From: Onchocerca lupi
Lineage: Eukaryota > Nematoda > Chromadorea > Rhabditida > Onchocercidae
Length of the DNA: 64,000 nucleotides
Reading direction: 5' to 3'
Assembly: GCA_028564675.1 (NCBI GenBank)
Contig: JAOVVO010000074.1
Span: forward strand, 1 to 64,000
Numbering within the stretch: the stretch's first letter is position 1; each line of letters opens with the position of its first letter. The notes beneath the pieces were generated by a model. It was given only the letters and a program-made list of their open reading frames with translations. It searched no databases and was not told the DNA's origin. The position numbers and the translations under genes are program-made. This document shows, in pieces, positions 11,431 through 24,000 of the stretch.

Positions 11431-12873
11431 ATGATGTCGGAGGAGGAGGTCGGTTGGATGAAAATTGCACGACGAATTCTTGGGCAGTATCGTGGTGTCA
11501 TCATAGAAGACATCCTAGATTGGAAGCTAATTTTACTGGTATTCTGTATATTTTCATAACACTTCTATTCCAAAAATATTTGCAACTGTATGAATTTCTA
11601 GTACTTATTGATAATGATACTATAATCTATACAAATAAAAATGTAAATATTTATTGTTCATTTCTACAAAACTTTTCAAGTTCTTCACCAACTGATTTGA
11701 AATTTTGAAACAATGTTGCATTCGAATAGGGCACATTTTTTATACAGATAAGACACATGTTGAAGAATTTTCGGAGATTTAAGATTTTGAACAAACTAAT
11801 ATTTACATTTTTATTCATATAGATCAGCTAGAGCCGAACAAGCCAAGCGTGACTGGTCCAGCTAATATTAGTAGTAATTTTCGAAATGCTGATACGCTTA
11901 TGTATCTATCTCTAAAGATGAAGATTCAGAATTCGCTTTTCAAATGGAGAATCGGGAATTACTTATGGATGATCATAGCAATCGGTATATTTCATCTCAA
12001 ACTTCTATACGCCATTACCTATCCAATGCATTCATTCTTCACTAAAGAATTCAAAACCACTATTCATTTCAATGGAGAAAAACGCCAGCCATATTTTTCT
12101 CTGTACAAAGTTCGTGGCGAGAATTATAGAATATTTGAAAGATTTGTCAAATTTTACATTTTCTTTCCAAATTTACATCGCAATTCAATTTTGGAAAAAG
12201 GAGAAGAACATATTGTTTTTCATTATTGATGTAAAATAGAATGAGATAAAATTTGAAGATCATTACGCCAGCGTTGTTGAATTCCAGTCAACATTTTTTA
12301 TGCGAGTCAAGCATAAAAGTAATATTGTAATGTTTTATATCTTGCTACACATTTTGAAATATAAAATATCTTCCCTTGTTTTGATGCAATCATTCTGATC
12401 AAATATTCCAGGCGGCAATGGTATTTTTTGCTCTGTCAATAATTTGGCAATGTTTCACATGGCCTAATCTGATGAGTGCCCTGCAGTGGAATTTCAGTAT
12501 TCGACCACAAGTGAGTTTCAAGCAATAAATGATATTTATTTTTGTTTATTATATTGAAATCAATTTCATTGACAATTTTTTGGTAAACAATCTCGTAAAA
12601 TTGATAAGATTAAAATTTCAAATCGATGAAATTTTACAGTCTCTGGTTGCAAACAGCCATTCAGCGCCACAGATAATATCAACATCTTGTTTGGATCAAA
12701 TGGAGACTAAATCTCAATCCGAAACAGTACAATGCAAAATGAATGGAAAAATAGATTTAGGCGTTGACATACGCCTTAAAAATATTATTCTGGATTCAAT
12801 TTTAACCGTTTATGAAACCATCATCGATTCTCTATCGTTTGCGAGCGAATTCATTTCCAATATGTTTGGGTGA
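11431..12873 (+). CDS. Unresolved multi-exon gene, probable membrane protein
   Basis: Four coding-like segments lie in order. A first exon at 11431 starts MMSEEEVGWMKIARR. A long open segment covers about 11822-12107 or beyond. Exon 12412-12510 encodes a hydrophobic segment (FFALSIIWQCFTW). A last exon, 12640-12873, ends ISNMFG with TGA. The last two join cleanly in phase 0 (GTGAGT donor, TTTTACAG acceptor). The second segment has a hydrophobic run (YLWMIIAIGIFHLKLL), but two overlapping frames both look partly coding there, so its boundaries are uncertain. With a TATAGATCAG acceptor the first and second segments also join in phase 0. I recognise no family. A gene is likely; the exact model and length are not established. 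Confidence 0.4.
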
Positions 12874-15030
12874 ATTTATTTGAAAATGGATTTGATTTTG
12901 AAACCTATCAATATATAGACTTGCATTTTAGCTTTAACTTTTCAAAATCGTCAATAAAGTGAAGTATACTTTTTATTTTCATGTACGTGAATGAATGACA
13001 TGCTTTTCTGCTTATTGACTATTTTTTTTTTTTTTCAACTTTCGTTTAATACCAAAAATTTATCGATTGTTCCTATAATCCAAAGAGCCAAATGTTTTCC
13101 AACTTTTTGTACAGCAGATCATAACCGGAACTTTTCGGTAGTATCTTACGACGATTGTCATCATCTATCAAGCTTAAAAAAAAATTCTCACTAATGATAG
13201 TTTTCAGACGAAATTGGATATAGTGAAAAGCAAATGAAAAAATATGATAGTGATGTTAGCTGCGATCTATCACTACTGCACACATATCTGCTCTATTTTA
13301 GGGCAAATTACTTTTGATTTCAGTGCTGGAACCATCACTGAATGATGACAATTTTCTGTTGAGGCACAACTCTGGAACTTCTTAGATTTTGCAATCTGTC
13401 ATTAGAATATTGCTCACAATTTGAATCTCTCAAACTTAAGACGGATGAATATTCTGCTTCAGAAGGATAATTGCGATCAATCTAAAGCACAAAAGGAATG
13501 TTAAACTGCTGACGACTCGCTCATCATAGGTTCATATCGTTGGCTCACTAGAAATTGCCAGAAATTCTCTCTAACAATCACAATCGATAAATCCTTCGTT
13601 ATCTAAGCTTCATATGCTTAAAATTTGCAGAAATATTAGTATTTCCTCTAGTCTCAACAATGCATTAAGTTCAGCCAAGTCGCAGAGAATGAGAAGATCA
13701 GCGTAGGAATCAGTTCTCTCCAAGCAAATCAGATGTACTGGTAGATTCGATCGATGAATCTCTTCCTTCCCATATAGTATTCAACCTATCTCATTAGCTA
13801 AAAGGATGTTCTGATACATGTAAAATATACATCAGCCAGCGACATTTCAATGATTCGATTCGGCAAATCATACGAATTATCATTGTTTGTTCAATCAGTT
13901 CAGAATTATCAATAAAATACAATTGTTAAACGCAAGATTTCTTGTCAAAAATTAGTCGGAAAATGCATACAGAAAGTGCTTAGCGCTTCATCTTTGCATA
14001 ATTTAGAAGCATTTTACTACTTTCAATATCTACAAAAGCTTAGCTAACTACCAATTTCTCACTAAAAGTAGGAAGAGAACCACTCTGTTATCCAAAATAT
14101 TTCGGAATCTATAAATTAATCATTTATTTGATCATATATTGAATTGTCCCCTAGTATAGCAATTACGTTGAAAGAAATGTTGAAGTAATGTCTGTATGAC
14201 ATCTTAGTCGAAAAAAATTCGAGATCCGAGATCTGATTCATGACATTTAGCTATAGCAACTGCTATCTTGTCATCAGACAAATTATTAATTATGATTCTC
14301 GTCAACGAAACCATCACAAGTTTGTAAGAATTTCTTACAAAATTTACATGGTTCCTGTATTAAAATAACGGAACTTAAATCAACGGAAGATATCGAGGCT
14401 GTTCAATTAAAATGATGAAAAGATCAACAATCAACCAACGAAAATGTCATGAATTGATCACAAATAATTACAGGAAGTCTCCATAGAAACATCAATAATT
14501 GATCAAATAAATTGATTGATTCTGTCAACGTTTGAATTTATTCTACCGAGTAAAGAATATAGTTGATAAGGTATGATGTGACATGTCACTTTTCCTGTTC
14601 TTTACTCATAGCGGCGTTCTTCTCACTTTCAATCTTTCGATATATTCATAAACTAAACATATAGGAGCACCGGAATATCTCGGTAGAAATACCGAGAAAA
14701 GGAGGAAAAAACTTCACCAGCACAATTAAACACAGTAAGTCCCAGAATAGACAAACTCACAACAACTACACCGCTCTCCAAAATAAAAGAACTTTTTCCT
14801 GAGGAACAAACATTTTCATATTGTCCCCATGAGTGGTTAATCTCACCTTACGGCTCGTCCACTGGTATTCTGCAGCACGGCAAATTGGAATTAAGGTTGC
14901 GCAAGCAGAAATGTTCAGATGTTCATGTTTGCCGGTTTTGTAATTGCTAAAATGAGGGTTTATATATTATACTCATGTTGTTTCTTCTTCGTCCGCATTT
15001 TTCTAATGAATATTTCCAGGGATTCTTTGT
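12874..15030. other. Intergenic region upstream of UTP20
   Basis: No frame with coding character on either strand and no clear repeat beyond short T and A runs. It should contain the UTP20 promoter. Confidence 0.5.
15010..15020 (+). promoter_or_regulatory. Putative spliced-leader trans-splice acceptor of UTP20
   Basis: ATATTTCCAG ends at 15019, 11 bases before the first ATG of the UTP20 frame. This matches the usual position of a nematode spliced-leader acceptor, but it could be a cis acceptor of a 5' UTR intron. Confidence 0.4.
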
Positions 15031-18000
15031 ATGGTAAACGAAAAGAATGAAAATAAAGTCGAATTCGAGCGATCGATTGAAGGTTTGTTTACTTTTGCTT
15101 TTCTTTTTTGAATGTATTCAATGCTATCATCATTTGTTCACCACTATTATTATCTAACATCGTAGAATCTTTTTCACTTGAAGATTTATTATTGTCTTTG
15201 TTCCAGTGCTGTAATTCAGTAATGCGCCTTTCTTCTAAGCTCTAGTTTTGTCCTAAGTAGATATACAATGTAGATGTATCAAATAAACTCATCATTTATG
15301 TACTTGGCTCCCCTGCTTATATATTAGCACATAATATTACTATTATAAGCGACAATATGAGTTTTTGTCGCTATAAAAACTCTTCTACTGTTCTTTTGTA
15401 ATAGTGATACCGCATATTAACAAATATTTACCAGTGGAAAGCCATTTCATTGTAACATGTTGATCTAGATTTTATTATAAAATCTATTTTTACGATTACT
15501 TTTGTAAAAAAAAAAGAAGAGACATAACATAACTTTGCATCAATAAATCACCACTTTCAGTATGTATCGTTCACGGATCAAATTTCCAAAGTAAGTGTAG
15601 ATATTGCTCAATGGCATCCTTCAATAGTAGCTGCTACTTCGGTGGAAAATGAAACGCATTTTAATGATGCAATTATCAAATACCGAGATTTAGATTACGG
15701 CTCATATTTTGGTAAGGCTTATCTATAAATTTTTGAGGATATGTTTTGAATAATTTTTAACGTTACTATTAGCTCTGTAAAAACACAAAACACAAATAGA
15801 AAAATGCAGATTATTTAATAATTTTACATATATTTTATAATAACTCTAGTAAGAATTAAAAATGAAAAAATTCGAATTATTTTTATTGACTAGCGTGTGT
15901 TCTTTGAAGGATAGAATGTGATATGACATCGATTTGACCATTTCCAAATGTTATTTTCAGAAAGCTTTTTGAATGATATTCCCTATTTTAACGGTGAATT
16001 ACGAACATATGCACAGCTTCTTCATCAAAAAGATATTATAGCAAATGCTCTAATCAAGCATTTGAATATTCCGGAGAGTACCTCATTGGGAACATTGTTG
16101 GAGTAGGTTGTCAATTTGATTCATTAAATTATCGTCATTGGGCAAGATATTCTGTGTATTATGAAGCTTTAAGCGGGCCTGCTAAAATTTCATGATGGCT
16201 ATTAGATTAATTAAAAGTTAACTTCATGTTAAAGAAAATATGAACAGTAAATATGTGGACAATAAGTATGGTCATATATATTGTCCACTTTTACTTCTTT
16301 TTTTATCGGAATTAGCATTAGAAAGCTATTTCAGATTGACGACTGCATTCGTGCAAGATATAAGGGAAGACTTTCGAAGTTATATTTGGGAATTTATAGA
16401 AGCTATAATAGATATATTGGAAAGATCACACGAAGATAAAGAAATTCTCCAGACTGTCTTTTTCACATTAGCCAAGATTTTTTGGTTGCAAAGGCGGCAT
16501 CTTGTCTATGAATTACGTGAAGTTTTCAGGTTAAATATTTTTTTGTTAAGATCTGGTTGTTCAACAGATAGTGTTCTGTTTACATTTGAACTTTATATCT
16601 CCGTTTCTAGGCGCTTTAAACGAATTTTTTGTTGTAAACGACCCTATTTGCGTCGATTCACTGCCGAAGCTCTTGCATTTTTGTTGCGGAAGTCGAGTGC
16701 AGTCGGAAAGCTTACTGTATTTTTGGCAGAAACAGCACACAATGTAAAATTTTTTGTCTTTTGTTAGATAGTAGCAGATCGTTTGATTTATGCTTATTAA
16801 GCTCCTGAAGTTCTGATAATTAAAACTAAAATATTACCCAATTGCAGGAGATTGATAATCCGTTACTTATTGACGGAATATCTCGACTATATTTCAATGC
16901 CCTAAAGATTACCAGAGGACAATTCCACAGTACAGCCCCACAGGTAAGTTCTTTGTATTGGCCTGACTTGTTTTCTTTTTTTTTTTTAGGTGTGCGAAAT
17001 ATGCATTAAATGCAATAATTTTGATTAAATTATTTTTATAATAATAGAATCGTCATCATAATTTATACTATATGTTGATCTTGAATTATAGCTGCTATTG
17101 GAAATTTTGCATGCATCATTCGAAATTGAAGAAAATGATGTCCGCAATGTTGCAATCCAGATTTTGGTTGGCACAATGTGTCAGTGTAGCATTTATACAT
17201 CGAAGGAATATAGTGCACTGCTTCTGGATGTTATTTTGGTAACCTATCGCTATCTTAGAGCGAACTCTTTAAATTTTTAATATATCATTAAAAATTATAT
17301 AATAAAAGTTATAGGAAAAAAAAACTTCCTGGTTTCCTCTTTTATGAGATTATGTAATAAAAGTTATAAGGAACTTTAGTAAATCATTGTGATTTACTAA
17401 AATTCCCTATAACTTTTATTATATAATCTCACAAAAGAAGAAACCAGGAAGTTTTTTGATGAAGATAAGGATACCAGGAAGTTTCTTGATGAAGATAAGG
17501 ATACTAAGGAAGAATGGTGAAAATTATTATGGTTTTGTATCACAAAACTGAGATTAAAAAGAACGAATTTCGCTGTTTTTTTTTTTCACAAAATTTTAAG
17601 ATTCTAAATTTGAGAAAAAAATCTTTTTAGGAAGAGTACAAGTCAGCTATAATATCATTCAATAAAGTGAAAACTTCATCATTAGCAAAACTTTTAAATG
17701 CCTGGATAAGCCAAAAGATGGGCAGATCGCTACATAAGCCAGCATCTCTATTTCAAGTTATAATAGATGGCGCGAAAAGTGGGATTGGAGAAGTCGACAT
17801 AGAGACCGTTGGATTACTGAGTACTGCAATTAAAAGGTTAATTTGATGGCGTGTCTTTTATTTTTCCGGATCCTCAATCGTTTTCATTTTGAAGGAATTA
17901 TTTTGTAGATCATGAAAAAGCTAAGGCATCATTTTTAAGTCTGATATTATCTAATTGGCATTTCTGCAACTTCATTGCATAATCCTATTTTAGCCTTTCA

Positions 18001-21000
18001 TAAATTATTTTTAAAACCAATCCTAATTCTTTTACTGAATTATCCTTTCAAAAACATATTTATAGTATTATCAAAAAACTGTTTATAATGATATATAACA
18101 TCGTGCTATGTGTTGCATTGCAATGCCCAAAATTATCGCTCAAAATTATTTTGCAAAAAGTTAAATTTTGTAGAAGACATTTGAATATTTCCAGATATCA
18201 TGGCGATAGTGAATTACATATGTTGATTACTACAGCAGTACGTACGCTTATGAATGACGACCAGAGGTTCGTTTTGATGTTTTTTTTTTTTCTCTCTTCG
18301 ACTTTACGACAAGTTAATTTCTGCTATTTTATCTGGAATTTTTTGTCATTATCATTTCTGCTTCTGAGATGCTTTCGAATTTCAAATAATATTTCCAGAT
18401 GTGGTTTTGATGTGGTATTGGATTTTTTTTGCCAGATTTCTGATATCCCTTTGTTTGATATTTGGATAATGCCTATTGTCGGTATATTTATGTCACGGCT
18501 GGTAGTACAGGAAGATGCTCAGATCATTAGAAGAATTTTTAGATTTTATGCAGATATATGCAATAAACGAAGACCAATTTGGAAATTTAAAGGTAACAGA
18601 GAGTCTATAAAAATTGAAGAGTCGACTGGAATGCAACTATTAGTATGTATTATATTATGGTATTTTTCAGAGGAGCGAAATTGTTTCTTCGATATATCCT
18701 ATCATTTGGAAGTACGCAATCGACTTATTGATATCCTGAAATCGGTAGATAAATTTGATACAGAAATCCTGGGTTGCTGTTTGATGACATATCCTTGGCT
18801 GTGGAATAAATCCGAAAATCCAAAAGGTTTGATTGAAAAATTCATCTTGGGGTAGATGTTAATATGATTCATCTTTGCACGTCTTATTCTTTCACAAATT
18901 TTAAATTCTCTATATTAAGAGAGGATATTCATTGTTAATTAATAACTCGAATGTATGTTTTGTTTCAGAAATTGCTACAGTATTCAAGATTCTTGTAACT
19001 TCAATGAGCAGCTTAGATAACGTTGATGCTCGTTTATCACTTCTTGCTGCAAATGCTTGTTTTTTGTTTGACCCCAGTTTATTCAGCCAGTTTACTGTTG
19101 ACATACTGCTGAAATATTACAAAAATATGGGAGATAATGAAGCAGCTCTCCGTACTTTCGCTTTGATGTTGCCGTTTGTTAAAGATTCCGAAAAACTGAA
19201 AGATATTTCTATTATGAGCAAGGTCAAAAATTTTTTCTTTGACTTTGTAAGAAGAGGGTAGATGACAATAATTAGAGAAATCAGTCATATATCAATTTAT
19301 TTATTTAAGCAGTTGTGGAAGGGATTACAACAATCTTATTTACGAAGTATTGATAAATTACACAGCATATAGAAATGATGGCCTTAGTATTCTCAATAAT
19401 TTATGAAAGAATCTTTCTTCATTCTTCGTTTTTTAGAGAAAACAAAAAAAATCTCATTGAATTAAAGATTGTAATCATTTTTAAAGTATGATAATATGAA
19501 TTCTAGAAGGATAGATCTAGAGATGACAAATCAAGTGCTTGTTGGTGTAGTATTTGAGATTAAACTTTGTTGAGTACTTTATAAAGAGAAATACTGTATT
19601 GAATTAAGAAAGCTAAATTCATATACACATTGGAAAGTGTATGGTATCATTACTAAATATAAGCTCGACTTTTTTTTTGAGAAATTATATCACTTATACT
19701 ACACAAATCTTTCGTGATGTCTGCAAGCAGCATAATGTTTGGACACCGAAGCACTTATTTATTTTTTCTTCTTGAATCTTATAGATTTTGGTTCTGTTGA
19801 TTATTTTTTAGATTTGCACTTTATTAAAACTTATTCTTTTCTAGAATTTACAATAATTACTTCAGGTTGCTAATGAAATTTTGCCAATGTTTGGCCACTG
19901 GAGCAGTTACGTGCGACAAGTTGCCCTCGAAATTTTGACGCACTTTAATATTCCAATGAATAATAAAAAAAACAACGATGGAACAGTTGTAAGTCCATTT
20001 TTTAATCTTCTTCAATGGAAGATTAGTTCCATTCAGTCTGAAATTTCAATTCGATTTTAAAATTTAACGATTTGTTTATCTTATAGAACTTTTTTTTCTG
20101 GATTTTAATTTAGGAAATCTCTGTATTTTCGATTTGGAAAAGAATTTTTCAGGTTGAAGTAGAAAGTGTTTTCGATCTTCTCCTGCAATCTGAAAGAACA
20201 CCATGGACTTTAGAAGAATACAGGACGCGTTTGATGATTCTACGTCAGTTGACTTACGGCGCTCATACAAAACATATGCCACAGGGTTTCGATACAGTAA
20301 TTGAGACGGTAACTTATTTTCATTTAATTGTGGGCGCAAAATACGTATCTTTTTAAAACCCGCAATGGCAGTACAAATCGTCATTAAGATGAATAAAAGA
20401 TGAAACTAGAACTATAGATCTTTTATTATCAAAGGATGTATTTCGTAGAAAGATATATATTTAGATTCCTTTACGTGTCATTATTGGGAATCTGTATGAA
20501 CCGTTTACGATAGCATGGAACGAGCTGAAAAATATTATTCAAGATTATGCTTATGGATTAAGTATTGATACATTCTTTTCATTGTTCTTGCCTTTTATCG
20601 ACAAGATGAGGTTAAAAAATCAGCATGGTTTGTGTTTTGGAATATTAATGATCATCTTGATATTTTTGTATTTAGATTTTGACTAATGTGCATGATCAAA
20701 TGATGCTTCAGTTGTATTTTTGTTCCGACGCCATCATTATGGTCTGATTATCTTAGATTTTACTCTGAGTTTTGCCAATAATTGGGAATGAGCTTAAATA
20801 TATTATGTTCCTTACTGCAGTTATATGTGAAAACAATGGCAGTTCAAATGATTGTGGTATGCTTGACAAAATGACAATTATCGCTGATAAAAATCCGCAG
20901 AATTTTGGTGTCTTTCGATTGGAGATGTTCGGGTTTCTTAGTCGCATAAGTGATCTATGTGAGCGTCGAACTAAACTTCTAAGTCCTCTTTTCATACGTT

Positions 21001-24000
21001 TTTACAGGTGAGAAAATAATTTTTCAGAATCATACAAATTAAAAAAAGAAAGAAAAAGCAAATTTAATAAAAAATTTTACCAGCTTATTCTAATCTTTTT
21101 GATTTTGAGCATTAAAATTCTTTTCTATATTCATTGCAGGATGCATAGCTTCAACATATTTTGACTAATAGATAATGCAAGTGTCAACGAATTAATTTAA
21201 CAAATAAAGTATAATAGTTTTGATTGATGCCCATCAAATTTCGTAGAACTCTTTAAAAATCCTTAACACTGTTAGAATTACTAAAAGCATTGCTAGGTTA
21301 TCAATGGATACTAATTTGGAAATAATTAGATGATATGCTCCTTACTTACATATGACCTTGTGATATGATTTGTAATGTGTAATTCTAACACATTCATTTG
21401 CCAAGTTCTTTCGGATTACAGAAATGAATACCAGCAGGGAAATCTGTTAGAGAAACGACAAAATATTTTATCAGTGGCTTCATCTAGTCTTCCTTGTTCT
21501 ATAGATGAAGATGAAGAGAAGAATGATGCTAACGACGATCCAAAAATGTTAGTTTATTAAAGAAATAGAGCAAAAAAGACACAGGTTATTTCTTTTGTTT
21601 TTCATGCTTTGTATTGATACAACGTGAATGGTTAATATCCTCACAGATTTGGCACTGAAAAATCAGAAGATGATGGCAAAGAGATAGCAGAAGACAAATG
21701 TATTGAACGAAAAATAATTAGAAATAGTCTGATTGCTCTTCTAGAACTATTCATGAACTTTACTTCACCCAAAACTATTTATATGGCCGATGAAATTCGA
21801 GACTTATACAACGAGGTAAGCAGCGATTCGTTTATCGTATATATTTATTTTCTATTTAATGATGTTATTGACATTCAACTAATTGTTCCGTTTTGAACTA
21901 TATTGAATAGAATTCATTCATAAAAGAATGCTTCTTGTAATTGAAATCAAATGCATCTTCCACATTTTTTTATATTAACTGTAATTTGTTTAGCTTTTGA
22001 TGGTTGGTGATGAAGCAGTGCAACAGCGGGCATTGAAATGCATATTTACCTATAATTACAAATATCTTACGCCTTACAGGTTTCTCCTCAAACTTTTCTG
22101 ATTCCGTGTTTCCAAACTTAACTTTACACTCATTGAATTAGTTCGAAATTGGAATAAATGAATTGAAAATCGGTTTCATTTAGAGAATTTTAAGAGTTTA
22201 GACGAACAATTTTTACATTGTGTTGCTTTGAAAAAAGGTTATTATTACAGAGAATATCTAGAAAGTTTGGTGCAAGAACGAACTTTAATCAATAGTTTGA
22301 TGAAATTTTCTATTGATGATCATAATTCTGTAGTTGAAAGCAATCATCGTGCTAATCTTATGCCGATCGTGTTGAGGTCAGTATTTTGTATTTTTCATCC
22401 AGTTTTAGTGGTTCAAATGTCTCATTTTTTTCCATTTATAGTTTTTAATTACTATAAAAGCTAAAACCCTAAATCCAATTTATTTCGAATTTTACTCTTC
22501 TAGGCTACTATATGGGAAATGCAATATACACTGCAAGAAAGATATGACGGAACGACATACAGCGATATTTCGGTTTCTTACTGGGTGCATATCAAATGAA
22601 TTGGATTTCTTTTTGAAGCTACTCTTTGCACCTCTATTAAAAGTTATTGGTTAGTGATTATATTACATGAGAAATTATTGGAGTTGTCCCATTTGGTAGA
22701 CGACGTCAATTTTGAACTTACAGGTGAAGAAGAGCAATCGCTGGAAATATTTTGCAAGCGAACAGTTTCAACTTTTGATGCTTCTTCAATGGTTCCATTA
22801 CAAATTATCAAAGGGTTTGCTTTCCTTTCATAAATTTTAATGCATGAATTATAAAGAATCCACCAAGAAAACATGCGCGCTATACATTCGAAGCATTCAG
22901 TGCATCTATTTGGTAATTCATGAAGAAATGAGTAATTATTTCTCTTTTAAAAGAGCAAAAATAACTTAGCTTTGCATTTTGAAATAAATTTTATTGTTAA
23001 AATTCTCTATATATGATATAAATAATTCAAAATATTCATGAAAAGTGAAAATAAAAGATGAGAGAGAAAACGAATTGAATTACAACTTCCAGTAACATTG
23101 TCCGTTGTACATACTTCATGATTTGTTGAAGTATAAGCATTGTAAAGTGTTGAACCGCCACCAGCCTGATCAGCACAACGAATATCATTGAGAGGCTGTT
23201 CATAGACTGCATTAAGGCTTTGGTAATATTCAATCCATTCACCAATCCAATTTAGTCTACAATCGCATGTGATTGGATTATTCTGAAAGTAATTACAGTA
23301 TATTTCGTTTTACTATTAAAAAGATTTAAAGACTTATTTAACAAACTTATTAGGATGATAGGGCACTCTTTTTTTTTGTCAATTGTCTCGCATTCCATAA
23401 CCTTTTTTATCGGCAATAATAGTTTTGTTCGAAAACAACTTTATGAACCAGAAGACTGTTCTGCTTCTCACTAATTGTTAGTACTGTTTCCTTTTATTGA
23501 ATCCCTTTCCTCGTTTTCCGTCAAATCACATATTGTTCTGCTTTTAAGCTTATTTCACATATCAAAACTAATTGCGGTTAAAATGAGCCTTAGGTACTAT
23601 ATCATATCTCGTCATATTTATTTGATTCCTTTAATGGCCAATATAGAAAATGATATATAATAATGATTTCTTGAATGCCTACCGTTAGTTGTAGATTATA
23701 TAATATAGTGCCATGTTGATTGAGTACTGGTGGTTTGGTATGTGGAAATGGTTCGAAAGTTTGTAAGTAGTTATTTTGTAGCGAAAGTGACAGGAAACTA
23801 ATAGCAGTTAAAGTATTGAATATCGATGATGGAAATACTTTGATTCCAGTATCACGTATTGTTAAATCTAACTTGTAACCACGTAGTTGCGCAAATGCAC
23901 CCGTATCGATCTGAAAATCATACATTCTTTATTTTGATGAACATTTACATTAAGCAAGGAAGTTACATGAAGCATTTGCCATTTGAAGAAACTAGGAATT

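Larger units (their letters stand above)
15031..22814 (+). other. UTP20: UTP20 exon block 1 (exons 1-21)
   Basis: Exons: 15031-15057 (uncertain), 15561-15711, 15961-16102, 16326-16529, 16611-16743, 16848-16943, 17092-17238, 17631-17836, 18066-18266, 18399-18826, 18969-19222, 19866-19988, 20153-20308, 20465-20627, 20821-21007, 21422-21547, 21647-21815, 21994-22079, 22251-22376, 22504-22649, 22724-22814. Each junction from exon 2 on was checked for GT, AG and phase. Exon 16326 uses an atypical GAAAG acceptor, chosen because it restores frame and the family's LLD. Exon 18399-18826 could hide one further short intron. The acidic stretch at 21.48-21.53 kb (DEDEEKNDANDD) matches the acidic linker of UTP20. 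Confidence 0.8.

Noticed and set aside
12991..13194. 67-residue plus-strand frame
   Set aside because: It begins with a poly-Phe run from a T tract and has no acceptor or neighbour exon linking it to the gene upstream.
18267..18398. Open reading through between two UTP20 exons
   Set aside because: The segment is Phe/Leu-rich low-complexity sequence with a good donor (AG|GTTCGT) and acceptor (TTTCCAG) in matching phase, so it is an intron that happens to lack stops.
22184..22250. Upstream extension of the UTP20 exon at 22251
   Set aside because: An earlier acceptor runs into an immediate stop, whereas the acceptor at 22250 restores frame and the family's PYRE motif.
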